Positions 33,594 through 44,940 of a stretch of DNA of 64,000 nucleotides are shown piece by piece. Source of the stretch: Plasmodiophora brassicae (taxonomy: Eukaryota; Endomyxa; Phytomyxea; Plasmodiophorida; Plasmodiophoridae); assembly GCA_039704465.1 (NCBI GenBank), contig JASFAU010000003.1, positions 620,001-684,000 on the forward strand, written 5' to 3'. The translations under genes and the position numbers were made by a program. Below the pieces are notes generated by a model that was not told where the DNA came from, did not search any database, and worked only from the letters and a program-made list of their open reading frames with translations. Every line of letters starts with the position of its first letter. Positions within the stretch are counted from its first letter, which is position 1.

Positions 33594-35223
33594 ATGGTTA
33601 TGTTCGCGTTCCTGTCGCGTCGTTGGGTGATGCCCGCCCATGCACCTCGGGAGGGCGGACGATGTCTAAGCGTCCTGGCAATCGGTTCGTGTTTGTCGTG
33701 ACTACATGAACGGTATGGCGACCTCTGAAGTGACACCTGCCCAGCTTGCTTGGTGCACCATACTGCCTTGGCCGGGCTGACGGTTCTTGAGGGGCCACTG
33801 GCGGGCCAGTCGCTGTACAGTTGCCCCAGGACCCGGTTCATTGGCCCCCAGCCATCGACTAACGTCACCGTTCGTGGTCCGGCGCTGGTATTTCTTGGGG
33901 ATGCCTGCCAGCCTGCCACCATCGATTCCTCGGTGGTGTCCGGACGTATTGTCCTTTTCTACGCGAGCGCGTGCTCGTTTGAAACGCAGTACTGGAACTT
34001 CAACGACAAGCACGCCGCTGCCATCATCGGTAGCCGAAACGCGAGTTGACCGCGTCCGACGCTGTCGACTGACCTGACGGCTTGTAGAGGTCACCCGCAC
34101 CGAGACCCCCAGCCTGGCCATGAACTTCCGAGATGACCCAGACGGCCTGCTGACGCGCCGCCCTCACACGATGCCGTACCTGTACGTTCGTCTCGACGAC
34201 AGCGCGATCGGGCGCCTGTCGAACATCAGCGTATCCGCTAGCCCGGACGTGAATGTCTGGGGCGCCATGTACACATCGTGGCAGTACCAAGTCGCGCTGC
34301 GATGGGTGCCAGCGGCGACCTTCACGGTCGCAGCCTGCCTGGCAGCGTGGCATCTCTTCTGGCACATTCGAATCAAGATGCAGGACCCCGACGTGGCCAG
34401 GCTGCACGGTTTCAGGTTCGCTGGCGCTCTCTGGCGACGCATAGGGTACCAGCACGCCGCGCTGGCCCTGGATGCCGTCGTATCGGCCACGCTGGCCATC
34501 GTCTACGCTGTCGGTGGGTGGTATTCGACCTCGAACCTACCGGGGCCCGCTATCGACTTCTTCGTGACGAACCTGTCGGGTGCCGGGTTCGCCGTCACCT
34601 GCCTGTCATCGGCCATGTGGCTCCGCCAGCTCGATGCGATCGACCCGTCGGCGAACTGGTCCAAGGTCACCAGGCTACTTCGTGGCGATCGTCCCGCGTT
34701 CACGGTCGTCCTCTGCGTCGCCCTGCTCACCCTGGACACATCCGTTAGCGTTCTCTACACGACACACTTCGACCTGAAATACCCAGGGTTCGATACGATC
34801 AACGGGGCATGCTTCGCCATCACCGAGCTGGTGTACGGGATCATCCTAGTCAGGAGCGCCGTACTGTTCAAGATCAAGGCGTCCGGTATCAGGTCGAAGG
34901 TACGCGGGTCGACGTCGAACTCCAGGGCGGCACTCGACGCCGTCCTGGCCCGGCTGTCGCACTGTGCGATCGGGCTAGGAGGTGCCCTGCTCTGCTCCGT
35001 CGTTGCACTTGCCCTGATCCCGTTGCTGGGGGACCAGTTCTACTCGCCGACTGGCTGGCCCTTCGCCTGGTCGCTGTACGCCTTTGGCAGATCGATGTCC
35101 AGTATCTTTCGTGTCATCATGCTAACGCCTAGAAGGCCAACTGCTAACGCCTCGATTACGTCACAAGCCCCCCGAACCCTCAAAGTCGAACCGCCGCGAC
35201 AATCCGTTGTAACCGTCTCATGA
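33594..35223 (+). CDS. Seven-transmembrane protein with PA-like lumenal/extracellular domain (paralog 1)
   Basis: A three-exon model (33594-33684, 33745-34029, 34088-35223, both introns phase 1) gives 503 aa. The N-terminus has a hydrophobic signal segment formed across intron 1 (CLSVLAIACLVHHTALA). Residues about 45-165 resemble a protease-associated (PA) fold, with Cys pairs and strands GPALVFLGDACQPATID, SGRIVLFYASACSFE and KHAAAII. Seven hydrophobic segments follow: VPAATFTVAACLAAWHLF, ALDAVVSATLAIVYAVGG, a Leu/Ala-rich third, FTVVLCVALLTLDTSVSVLY, CFAITELVYGIILVRSAVLF, AIGLGGALLCSVVALALIPL and a short last one. The tail is about 35 residues. It could be a receptor. No known 7TM family is recognised. 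A second copy lies at 56.4 kb. Confidence 0.82.
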
Positions 35224-36058
35224 CGGTTTCCCACATTGCCCTGCAACGACGTCATCCGAATTCGCTGTTCCCTCATCGCCCTGCACCGACGTCTCCCGAA
35301 TGCGGTGAAACTATCGCATACCTCCTAGACCCAATGATTTTATTAGATTAAGAAACGACCACCATTGCTCAGGTGTACACTTAGTGCAACAGAACGCAAA
35401 CGCATAGTGCGATGTGGTCAGGACGGCATTGGAGCGCCTCAGAAGAATGAGCGGGGTCGGCAAAGGCGTTCGCTGCGCGTGAGTGTACCCACACAAGGTT
35501 GTCTTTGGCGTGACGGTCCCTGGGGAACGCTGGACCCGCAACACGCTCGTTGACAAACGTCAACAAGCTTGTTCGGTCTTCTGCACGCCTGTCCATTGGT
35601 CGCCTCGTGAAGGATGTTGGCGACTGCACATGACCTGGACCACTCGTAATTGGCAGTAGAACCTCACTGGCGACCGCATTCCCAGAGCATATCAGGCCAC
35701 GTACGAGGCGTGCATCGTCGAACGAGACGAGTCGTCCAGCAGAGCCACGCAGGCAGCTCATCGAGGCCGCTGCTTGGATGCGGCCGACATGGTGGCGCTG
35801 CTCTGCACAGCGGCCGCCGGTGGTGGGCACAGGGGCCTCTAGTACATACAGCAGCGGCTACCCTGCATAGTGCCCAGGTTGCTCGAGTGCCGGGCAGCCG
35901 GTGCCCAGTGATGTGTGCCCACGGGCGCTGCGTGCCGCCCGCTGCCCGACCTGTGCTTGCCGAACGCCCAGCACGACACACGGCAAGCGTCGCGCGTTCC
36001 CGAACCCACCGGGCACCACCACCAGCAACGGCGCCGCCGCCGTCCCGTCCCGGCACTC
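35224..36058. other. Intergenic region with a small direct repeat
   Basis: Apart from the 40-bp-period repeat listed separately, this region holds no recognisable gene. Weak open frames run through it without domain signals. The C2H2 frame is open upstream of 36059, but the translation is low-complexity (Pro/Arg/His) and starts well before any homology. Confidence 0.4.
35238..35305. repeat. Imperfect tandem repeat, 40-bp period, two units
   Basis: GCCCTGCAACGACGTCATCC at 35238 recurs as GCCCTGCACCGACGTCTCCC at 35278, each followed by GAAT-CG. It sits 15 bases past the stop of the PA-7TM gene, so it is probably in the 3' UTR or just beyond. The embedded ACGTC resembles a CRE half-site. Confidence 0.6.
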
Positions 36059-36715
36059 ATGTCGCTGTCCCACATCGAATCCCTGGCATCATCGGCCCTG
36101 CTGACGCTGGCCACGTCGACGGGCGGTGGCGATGCGGCGCCTTTGCCGGCACAGCATCACAGCACAACGTCCGCCTCGTCGTCGTCGTCGTCGCACCTGC
36201 ACTGCCGGTTCCCCGGGTGCGGCCTCAAGTTCCCGACCATGATGGACCTGCGGGATCACACGATGGCGCACAGGGACGGGCGCCCGTTCGCCTGTGGCGT
36301 GTGCGACAAGACGTTCCGCAAGGGGTCCGACCTGAAGCGGCACCTCCGAATCCACACCGGCGAACGACCCTACGTTTGCGACGTCTGCGCCAGGGCGTTC
36401 GCCGAGGCCGGGTCCCTGCACCGGCACGAGCGCTGCCACACGGGCGAGAAACCGTTCGCCTGCTCGGCCTGCAGCCAGATGTTCTGCAGGGCGTACAACG
36501 CGCGCAAGCACATCATGAAGCACGACCCGTCCGAGGAGGCCGCCGTCATCACCGTCATCATGCTGGAGAAGGCCGCCCCGATCCGGATCGGCGACCGCGC
36601 GGCGTCAGCGCTCGATCGCGAGATGGACCTGCTCTCCAAAGTCGGCGCCGCGTCACGACTCGCCGACTCGCCCTCCCTGCTGAGCACCGACGACGACACG
36701 ACCATACACCCATGA
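36059..36715 (+). CDS. C2H2 zinc-finger protein with four fingers (paralog B)
   Basis: Intronless, 218 aa. After a Ser-rich N-terminus come CRFPGCGLKFPTMMDLRDH, CGVCDKTFRKGSDLKRHLRIH, CDVCARAFAEAGSLHRHERCH and CSACSQMFCRAYNARKHIMKH, joined by TGERPYV and TGEKPFA linkers. Fingers 2-4 correspond in order to fingers 2-4 of the 24-kb gene (SDLKRH, AE-GSL-RH, YNA-KH). Both proteins also end in an Asp/Ser/Thr tail finishing IHP or MHP. Here the second finger is uninterrupted, whereas paralog A has an intron in it, so an intron was lost or gained after duplication. It is probably a sequence-specific nuclear regulator. Confidence 0.9.
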   Translation: MSLSHIESLASSALLTLATSTGGGDAAPLPAQHHSTTSASSSSSSHLHCRFPGCGLKFPTMMDLRDHTMAHRDGRPFACGVCDKTFRKGSDLKRHLRIHTGERPYVCDVCARAFAEAGSLHRHERCHTGEKPFACSACSQMFCRAYNARKHIMKHDPSEEAAVITVIMLEKAAPIRIGDRAASALDREMDLLSKVGAASRLADSPSLLSTDDDTTIHP

Positions 36716-37041
36716 GGCTGTACACACCAGCTCTATCTACACCGTAGCCGAGCAAGCGTCTCTCTCTCTCTCTGTATACGCGGCCATCCATACACCTACC
36801 ATACCTACCATAGGATCTGCCCTGCGCCCACCCTGTCCCGGCCCAGACCCCGCAGGGAGGCGGCACGGAATCATACATGATCCGCGCCCCCGCTGGCCTT
36901 CGAGGTGCGGGCGCCCAAAAAACGCCGGATGCATGGGGCCGTCGTTTTTTGCAGAGGCGCGCGCCGCCGCCGGAACGTCGCGCCCCCGGAGGCCTCGTCC
37001 GCCAGAGTGGGTGCGATCCCAGTCGGGCGTCCGGGGCCGCG
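36716..37041. other. Intergenic region upstream of AP-2 sigma
   Basis: Contains a short (TC)n run near 36760-36772 and GC-rich 5' flank. No gene is recognised. The AP2 frame is open upstream of its ATG, but without homology. Confidence 0.35.
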
Positions 37042-37470
37042 ATGATACACTTTGTGCTGCTGCAGAACAGGCAGGGCAAGACGCGCCTGTCCAAGTGGTA
37101 CGCCCCGTACGAGAACCAGGAGAAGCGGAGCGTCGAGCGCGAGATCCACCGCCTGATCGTGAATCGCGACTCCAAGTTCACGAACTTCATCGAGTACCGC
37201 ACGTTCCGTATCATCTACAGGCGGTACGCGGGCCTCTACTTCACGTTCTGCGTCGACGTCAGCGATAACGAGTTCGCGCATCTCGAGGCCATCCACTTCT
37301 TCGTGGAGCTCCTCGACAAGTACTTTGGGAACGTCTGCGAGCTCGACCTGGTCTTCAACTTCCACAAGGTCTACTCGATTATCGACGAGTTCGTCCTCGC
37401 CGGCGAGGTCCAGGAGACCAATAAGAGCACCATACTGACGCGGATGACCGAACTCGAGAAACTTGAATGA
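37042..37470 (+). CDS. AP2S1: AP-2 complex sigma subunit
   Basis: Small chain of the AP-2 clathrin adaptor, acting in endocytosis at the plasma membrane and contributing to the dileucine-signal pocket. Single exon, 142 aa, exactly the family length. The sequence reads [60 protein letters not shown] and [20 protein letters not shown] with [15 protein letters not shown]. It follows the AP-2 form ([19 protein letters not shown]) more closely than AP-1, AP-3 or AP-4. The start Met is the conserved family start. Confidence 0.96.
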   Translation: MIHFVLLQNRQGKTRLSKWYAPYENQEKRSVEREIHRLIVNRDSKFTNFIEYRTFRIIYRRYAGLYFTFCVDVSDNEFAHLEAIHFFVELLDKYFGNVCELDLVFNFHKVYSIIDEFVLAGEVQETNKSTILTRMTELEKLE

Positions 37471-37608
37471 CACAGTATTGTATAGTATGTTCCTAAACTA
37501 ACGTGGCAACAAGTAGAATACTACAGACAAGCAGTTCCTTCGAATGTATTCGTAGCAAATAACTGAACGAAATGCCATGGCAGGATTATTCGACACGCGG
37601 GGGCGGAA

Positions 37609-38238
37609 TCAGTCCTTGACGATGATGACGGAATTCGGGGCGTGGTTCGCCAAGTACTTGGAGACGGACCCAGCCCCGCCGACCAGGGACAGCATGACGC
37701 GCTTGAATCCATGGACTTCAGTTGCGCCGGCGATCGCCTCGTCGCAGTGGTGTCTGTTGAGCCAGCTCACCAACGTTTCGCCAACGCTGCCGACTTGCTG
37801 AAGGATCTGCGTCTCCAGTTGCCATCCGTTGCGGTCCGTCCCGGCAACAAGCTGCTCCAGCGTCTAAACGAACAACGGCGGTCAGCGAGGGGGCACCGCG
37901 ATATGCACGCGGATCGTACGAACCTTCTCTGCGTCAGAATGGAGCTCCTTACGCTCCAACGACAGCTCAACGGTGCACACGCCTTCGCGATCGGGTGCCA
38001 GGTCATCGGTCTCCGGGACGGCAGGCGTCGCCGGCGGGACGACCGTTACCAGCGTGACCACGTCGCCCTTGCGGATCATGTTGGTCTTGGCCCAATCCCA
38101 GGTTCGCTTCGAATGGACATGGTCGGAGCGCGAGTTGACGAACACGGCGATGTGGCGCGGGCCGCTGTCGTCCTCTTTCGCATTCCTGCCGATGTGGCGT
38201 ACCTCCATGTCCTGGCGTCCAACGGTTTCCCCGATCAT
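37609..38238 (-). CDS. Universal stress protein (USP) domain protein
   Basis: Two exons (37924-38238 and 37609-37863) with a 60-nt phase-0 intron give 189 aa. The USP alpha/beta fold is visible as RHIAVFVNSRSDHVHSKRTW, KGDVVTLVTVVPP, the helix DAEK-TLEQLVAG across the junction, and ETQILQQVGSVGETLVSWLN. The C-terminal nucleotide-loop element is LSLVGGAGSVSKYLAKHAPN then SVIIVK. GxxGS with Ser is the ATP-binding form of the motif. A cytosolic stress or nucleotide-sensing role is known for the family only broadly. The start at 38238 is favoured because the frame upstream translates a CT microsatellite. Confidence 0.87.
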
Positions 38239-38680
38239 GACGTCACCCTCTCTGCCTTTGACTCTCTCTCTCTCTCTCTCTCGCTCTCTCTCTCTCGGTC
38301 CTGCTTGAGCAGCAAAAAGCGTAATGCCGCACTGCACCCGTGTGTGCAGTTGCTGACCCGGCGGCGGGCGCCGCCGCTGACAGGGGCGGTGCCATTCTCG
38401 GCCGCCTTCTCAGTTGTGCGACATGTGGGTACCGATCCGATTTCACGCGGCAGTTGCCCTCCCAGTGAGGCGGCTCTCCATTTATAAACGTCGGTGGCGC
38501 CAATCCTGCCACTGGCCGAGGTACGACGATCGGTCCACCTGCGTAGCAGAGGCTGCGACGCCCGGCCAGCGGCAAGGCCCAGGTGCAAATAGTACCGTGC
38601 GGGCCGCGTGTGTGCGCTGAGCTGCCCCCCAGTAGGTTGACCGTGCTGGCTGTGCAACTTCTGTCAACGACGGTGCCGCG
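38239..38680. promoter_or_regulatory. Intergenic region between divergent USP and GalE genes
   Basis: Holds a CT microsatellite 24 bases upstream of the USP start codon. No other gene is recognised. Two promoters facing away from each other are expected here. Confidence 0.4.
38262..38296. repeat. CT/GA microsatellite
   Basis: An almost perfect (CT)n run interrupted once by CG at 38282-38283. On the minus strand it is a GA run in the 5' flank of the USP gene. Such runs can act as GAGA-type promoter elements, but that role is only a possibility here. Confidence 0.9.
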
Positions 38681-40094
38681 ATGCTGATATGTGTCACGGG
38701 CGGGGCGGGCTATATCGGGTCGCATGTCGTCGTGCAGTTGCTGGCGGCCGGGCACCGCGTCGCCATTGTCGACAGCTTGCGCAACGCATCGCCCGCCGTC
38801 ATCGACCGGATCGAAGCCGCTGCGAAGCAGTAGGGCGGGCCAGGCGACTTCTTGCGCACCCGGGACTGATTTTCCGGCAGGTCTGTGCTGTTCTACAGAG
38901 TCGATCTGACCGACGCCGGCGCCCTCGATGGCGTGTTCGCTGGGCATCAGTTCGACTGTGTCATCCATTGTGCTGCGCTTAAATCTGTACGCGATTCCCT
39001 CCTGCAGGTGACCTCTGGGCGAATTACTGACGGCCAGTGCGTCTGACGTCGTCTTTGGAAGCCGCTTGAATACTATAGCAACGATGTGGTCGGTGCGATC
39101 AACTTGGTTCGCAGCATGCGCGACCATAACGTCCATCGAATCATATTCTCATCGTCTGCGACCGTCTACGGTTCGTACTGCGCCTGCCTGCCAGGGCGAT
39201 GGACGGGTCTCTAAGCGATTGGCCTGTAGGCAACCCGTCCGGCTTCGGCGTCGTCAGTGAGAACAGTATAACATCGCCTACCACGCCATACGGCCGGACA
39301 AAGGTGATCATCGAGTCCATCCTGTCCGATTGCGGTATGGACCAGGGCTTGTCGCATGTCGTCGCAGGGCTGATCGACATCGGCGCAGCTGCTGCAGATC
39401 CTCGCCTGTCAGTCGTCATTCTCCGGTACTTCAACCCTGTGGGAGCGCACCCGTCTGGACTAATTGGCGAGGATCCCGTCGGCCCTGCGGTTTGCGGATC
39501 GCCCTTGTTGGATCCGCCAATCACGTAGTTACTGCCACCTGACAGAACAACCTGATGCCGTACATCTGCCGCGTCGCCGTCGGCCAGCACCAGCTGGTTC
39601 GCATCTTTGGTGACGATTGGGACACGCCCGACGGCACTCCAGTTCGTGACTATGTCCACATTGAGGTCGGAGGCCTGCGATCTGCACACGGCGGGCTAGG
39701 CTAAGCAGGTGCGGCAGGATGTCGCACGCGCACACGCGTGTGCATTGGACCGAGGCCTGCGGCTGCCTCGCGGCACTGTGCACGTCTTCAACGTCGGTAC
39801 TGGTCGGGGAACATCGGTGAAGGAGGTGCTCAGCGCTGTCAACGTTGCCGTGGGTCGTGACCTGCCGTTCCAAATAGAATCCCGGCGGCCGGGCGATGTG
39901 GGCACCTTAGGTCAAGCAACACGTCGCGTGTCGCCGTTGGTTACTGATACCGTCCCGCAGTCGCTGATGTCAGCAAGTCCGAACGTGTTCTGAACTGGAC
40001 GCCCGCAAAGACCGTTCACGATGCATGTCGCGACGCCGTGCGTTGGCAATTGTCTAACCCCGGTGGGTACAACCAGGACAGCGGCGGCACCTGA
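38681..40094 (+). CDS. galE: UDP-glucose 4-epimerase
   Basis: Leloir-pathway enzyme interconverting UDP-glucose and UDP-galactose with tightly bound NAD. Seven exons (38681-38829, 38881-39007, 39062-39170, 39230-39477, 39546-39665, 39718-39910, 39961-40094) keep phase and give 359 aa. Motifs are [18 protein letters not shown] (Rossmann glycine motif), [22 protein letters not shown] with the catalytic Ser, [10 protein letters not shown] (catalytic Tyr-x3-Lys), [45 protein letters not shown] and [14 protein letters not shown]. The exon 6 acceptor could instead lie nine bases upstream. Some introns hold in-frame stops, so the unspliced frame is broken. Confidence 0.94.
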
Positions 40095-40169
40095 ACCTGG
40101 ACCGCACTCCCTCAACGTGTATCCGTCTATTATATACTTTTTGTATGGTTTGCTTACTCCATTCACAGA

Positions 40170-43100
40170 TTACTCCCTTAACGGCGTGTAGTAGGTTCCT
40201 GGAGTAGGCAGCAGCGCCGCCTTTTCGCCCCCGTGTGCCATTCGCCACTCCATTTCGACAAGCCGGTCTCCAAAGGCGTGCCACCAGCGGCGTAGAGCGC
40301 GGCGCTTCACCATCCTCTCGTACAGCACCTGCGCATCACGCTGCTGACGCATACATGCAGACGCCCATAGGTGCCAGGCTCGACGACAAAGACGGAGCCG
40401 GTGGAATACTCGGGCGATCCGTGACAACGTGCCAACGTGGCGTATGTGACCTGCCGCGTGCGCACACTAATATCAGAGTCGGCCTTTCAGGAATGCGTTC
40501 GACGTTTACCCATCAATCTGCGATGGCACACGGCAGCCTGCTGGCGCTGCTGCCGAGCAGAAACGACGGTCGCCTTCCATGCAGATACTACGACGGCGCA
40601 CGTGTGCAGACGTTCCGCTGATGCACGCTTTCGAAGTTCGCGCCAAGCGCCGAAATGCTTGCTGAGGGACCTGGCTCGCAGGAACGCATCAGCGCGCCCG
40701 ATATGTATCTGGAAAGTGCCGCATCAGCGAACCAGCTGGACGTATGTTCCAGGTAGCTAGCTACCTGTTGCTGCTCTTGTTGACGGAAGCAATGTACCGT
40801 TGATCGCCAGTGGTTCGCCCAGCTGCGTACGAACACCCGATCGACGCGTTTCTGGAAGCGTCGCGCGCGAGCTCGAACCACCATGAAACGAAAGGCCAGC
40901 GAGGCAGCCCGGCGGCGGTCGTGACGCAGAGCCCGCACCAGGAGCGCCACTGCACGAAGCAGGCGCCGCGTGCGCCCCTGTACACAATGCTGTTCGGCGC
41001 GACGGCGCCTGGATCGCGATCGCGCGAACCCTCTCCAGGCCTGGAACGGTGAAGCCAGCGCCTTGTACCGCGGGCGTTCCCTGTACCAGTACGGGATGCT
41101 CGGCGCCACGAACGGGATGCCGTACCTTGACGCCAGAGCGCGATCAGCCAGCCACGCCGCCATCGCATGTCGCCATCGGCGTATCCTGCGAAGCGCCGCA
41201 TTGGGATGAAGCAGACCGACGAACGACCGTGCAACGATGACAGGGGCTACCTTGCTGCCATATGGAGCCAGTCGCGGAAGCAGCGTCGTTGTCGAGCCGC
41301 ACGAACGATCGAACGCGCGCGTAGCCACTGCCTGAATACGGCACGAGCGGAACGCTGCCGATAGCGATCGTCGGCCTTGCGGTCGCGCGCCTCTGCCGCT
41401 GTACGACGTCCGAGGTAGGTGCCTGCCCACCACACCACCGCCCGGTGCATCCGGAATCGTCGTACGGCACGGGCGCGCTGCCAGGCGTCCCAGACCCGGC
41501 GACCTGTGGCAGGCGCTCAGTTCGCAGATCGGGATCCGCCCCCAGGCCCACGCTGACCAAGTCGCAGGCGGCGCATTCGTCGTGTGCGCCGCCTGGGGAA
41601 CGCCCACGCTCGCCATGTCGCCAGCGCCCGTCGACGTAGCCGTTGCCGGTGCAACCGCGCCTTTCGCCATGCTCGAATCGCGATTCGACGTCGAATGACG
41701 AGGAGTGCTCGGCGGACGGCCACTTGCCGCAACCACGAGCGGAGCAGGTGTCGGGTTCGGCGAACCTGGAACGTCTCGAACAGGTTGGACGCTTCGCGGC
41801 AGAGGCGCAGGGCCGCCCTCCAGGCGCGAAAGCAGGCCAGAGTCGTTCCTTGTTCGTGGATGGCGCGTCGGATTCGACCTTGCCGCGCCCGCTGGCACAC
41901 GGCGACCCAGACCAGATGATGCCTGCGCTCGACGGCGAGCCTGGCGTGCTCGGCGGCAAGCAGCATCGCCTCGTCAAGGGCTGCCTCCATACTGGACGGT
42001 TGTGCATCGTCCACGGCTTGCACCGGCGCGCCCCGCTCTGCTCTGTCGTCCTCGATTCCAACAAACTCGATGACAGCCTTGTCCAGGACGTCGGCCTCGG
42101 CGTCCTTCCCGACGAGGATCACTTCGGGGGCGACGTTAACGGTGGCGACTCGAGGGCACAGAGGTGCGCTGGGATGACGTTTCGGTGGTTTGTTCGACGA
42201 CGCGTGGACCGCAACGTTCTCCTTGTCTCGGCCGGCGCCATGACGTCTGCCGTGCGGTCGGGCCCGACGAAACGCGTTCGCCCAGCGATCCCACCACTGC
42301 CGTCGCCTGTGTTCGTCCGCTAGGAACAGCCGGCCTCGCCACCGCTGCCTTCGCTGGACGAATCGCGGCCAAGCGGCGCGGACGACGTTGAACAGGCACC
42401 GACGGTCACGCCACGTCGCCGCCGCCTGCACCGTTGCCGACCGTCGCCGCTCGCCCTGCCAAGCAGTCGTCCAGTCCAGGAACGCCTTCAGCATCACCTG
42501 CCGACGCGCCAGCGTCGACATCGCGAATACGACGCGATGCAGGTACAACTCGCGCTGCCATCGTCGCAAGGCGCGTCGTCGAGCGCGATCCCGCCCAGCG
42601 AGCAGACGCTGCCAGGCCTGCCGCCACCCACGAAACCTGCCATCGCGTCGAGTAAGCCGCCGCTCCGCCCCGGTCTGCCGCATGGCGCACGCTTACGACA
42701 ATGCAAGGAGGTGCTGGCGGCGAACGTGTCGGGCGCAGAGGTTGCGGTACAGCACACGCCGCCATGCACGCCAGATCGTCAGGCGCCTGCGACGACGCGC
42801 CGCGATGCGTCGTCTCCACAGCCGCCACACCCGTCGTCGGGCACAGCGCCCGTGCCGACGGACGACCCTGTGAGCGGCGACGAACAGTCGATGGGCGCGG
42901 ACCCATCGCCTGTCGGAACGCGCCGGTCAGCGCTGTGTGCACGGCGACGATGCACGCCAAGCCGGTACCGGATCGCGCGCCGGGTCAGCACCCGGCGCCG
43001 CATCCTCTGCGCCTGCTCGTGCAGATCGTGGACGACCTGCGCCCAGCCGACCCAGTGCCGGACGAGCGTTCGCAGGTCCCGGTGCTGGCGGTACCGCGAC

Positions 43101-43713
43101 ACGGTCGTGGACGCCCGAGCGGCGCGCGCCCGGATCGCCTGGAAGCATCGCGCGCACACGCGCCGCCGATGGAACGCCACCGCGGCAGCCCTAGGCATGT
43201 TGTTATCGTCGACGTCCGGGTATACCCCCGATCGGCGGCTTACGTCAGGCGGCGCGCGCTCAGGGCCCGGTCGTGCAGCGCGCGAAGAGCGGGCAGCGCC
43301 CGGCGACGGAGGAAGTGCCGCCTGGCCGTCGTCGCGAACGACCACGACGCGAACGCGTGTCGCAGTCGCCGGCGCCGAAGCCGACCGGCGATGCGGCCGC
43401 GAACCGCCTGCCGCCGCCACCGCCTGAGGCAGGCGCGCCCGTGCACGCGGGAGGCGACGCGGAACAGGCGGGTGGCGCGCGACAGACGACGCCAGACGCG
43501 CAGGTGGCGTCGTCGTTGCGCGCGCCCCGGGCCGTCGTGCGAGGCGCCGCGCCAGGCCACCAGGTGGCGTCGCAGGGCGACCCGCGCGACGGCCCGGCGC
43601 CTCCAGCGACGCGCGGCCGCATGCTTCAGATGCCAGCGGCGGAAGCCGAGCGCCGCGATCGTCAGGGAGACGCGCGCGACCCAGACCCGCCAGACGCGCG
43701 CCTTCACGTCCAT
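40170..43713 (-). CDS. Sfi1-like centrin-binding repeat protein
   Basis: A long multi-exon protein dominated by Arg/Trp/Ala-rich helices spaced about 23-35 residues apart, each with an internal F/L-xx-W pattern: RRCLRDW-like, ALRRWWHAF, ALRRWQRELY, LKAFLDWTTAW, VFRQWLRAR and RCFRDWLHMA. This is the Sfi1 repeat (AX7LLX3F/LX2W) that binds centrin in centrosomes, basal bodies or spindle poles. The C-terminal exon ends LLPTPGTYYTPLRE at 40170. The N-terminus is probably MDVKARVWRVWV at 43713. An extra first exon starting near 43806 is possible. Splice donors such as GTAAGC after SARRL were seen. A centrin gene lies outside the window. Confidence 0.83.
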
Positions 43714-43902
43714 CCGACCGTCTCTACCTCGTCACACGCGGGCCGCCCTCCCGCGCGTCGGACATCACGGGCCAGCGCGCGCGCGCGCGTGTCGGAAAGG
43801 GTCGCCATGTCTGGCATACGGTAATTATACAGAATGTGCCCATAGGGTGCGTGTGTGCCCCTCGGCCCGGGGTACCTATTTGCGTCGCATCACCATTAAT
43901 TC

Positions 43903-44618
43903 ATGGGCTTGACGGGTGCGGCGGCGGTGCCGGCGGAGGGCGATCCGGCGGACCTGGCCGAGCAGCTGCGGCGGGAGCGCGAGACGGTCGCGCAGCTGCG
44001 GGCCCAGGTCGACCGCATGGTGCACGAGCGGACGTCGGCGCTGGACGAGCGGACACGGATCCTGCTCGATGTCGACCGCGAGGAGGAGTTCCTGTACGTG
44101 TGTGTCTGTTCGCGCCCGTGTCGGAGCGCGTCGTCGGGGGCTGACGTCTGCTGCTGCTGGTGCTCGGGTGCAGGGTTAACAGGCTCCAGAAGCAGATCAC
44201 GGCGGTCGCCTTGGAGAAGAGGTGTCGCAGCGCGCCGCGCCGGGATTGGGCGTCCGCCGACTGAGACTGCACGCGCAGGACCCTGGAATCGCACTGGTCG
44301 TCGGTCGCCACCGACCTGCTGACGCGGCTTCGCGACTATATCGATCGGGCCACGTCCTCCCCCGAGACTGGTGATGCGCGCCTGGAATTTGAGACCGTAT
44401 CGTCCATGGTCGCCGAGGTGTACGAGGAGCAGGACAGGCTTCGAGTACAGCAGGCCACGTGTAACAACGTTCAGTATGCGCTGCGCAGGGTTAGCCCGCC
44501 TGACAGGATGGCAGATCTGGCGCGGATCGCACAGCTGGAGGCTCAGCTACGCGCGTCCCCATCACCACGACCCTCCAGAGCGAGTGTTTCGCCGTCGCCG
44601 CCTGTTCTTCACATGTAA
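43903..44618 (+). CDS. CCDC6-like coiled-coil protein (DUF2046)
   Basis: Three exons (43903-44093, 44174-44221, 44279-44618) give 192 aa. The coiled coil contains LRRERETVAQLRAQVDRMVH, then REEEFLVNRLQKQITAVALE followed by KRTLESHW across two splice junctions. EEEFLVNRLxKxI-xLxxEKxxLE is the repeated signature of CCDC6. The C-terminus is Pro/Ser-rich (RASPSPRPSRASVSPSPP), also as in CCDC6. The protein is much shorter than human CCDC6, so it may represent the core of the family. The role is not known beyond coiled-coil scaffolding. Divergent from the Sfi1-like gene, with about 190 bp between. Confidence 0.78.
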
Positions 44619-44940
44619 CTGCCCAACCTGCATGGGGGCCGCTTTCTATACAGATCGGAATCTGGAATCCCGTTCTCGTCGCCTGCCTGGATCCGCTGGC
44701 GCTGCGACCCGTTGGCCTGCAGGTGTGCTTCCCCGCTGCCGCTCGTTCTGGAAGGCGCGCGGATAGAATATCTTCGGCCTGAGCCGAATCCGGGGTCCCG
44801 GCACGACGTCACAGGGTGTCCACACGAACGTAACTTCCAGTAGACTCTACCTGTAGTCGACCTGTTGACGGCAACGACGACTTGTCACTACGTTTAGCCT
44901 CCGTACGCGTTGCTGCCGATCGCTCACTGCCGTCCTACAC
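44619..44940. other. Intergenic region upstream of FN3 protein gene
   Basis: Nothing recognised. The region presumably contains the 3' flank of the CCDC6-like gene and the promoter of the FN3 gene. Confidence 0.35.

Noticed and set aside
38239..38337. N-terminal extension of the USP protein with an alternating Arg-Glu run
   Set aside because: It is translation of a GA microsatellite. A normal start Met follows it and the domain needs nothing upstream.
42701..43912. Plus-strand Arg-rich frame of 403 codons
   Set aside because: It lies antisense to Sfi1-type Trp repeats. Its Arg richness is due to CGN/GCG complement bias.
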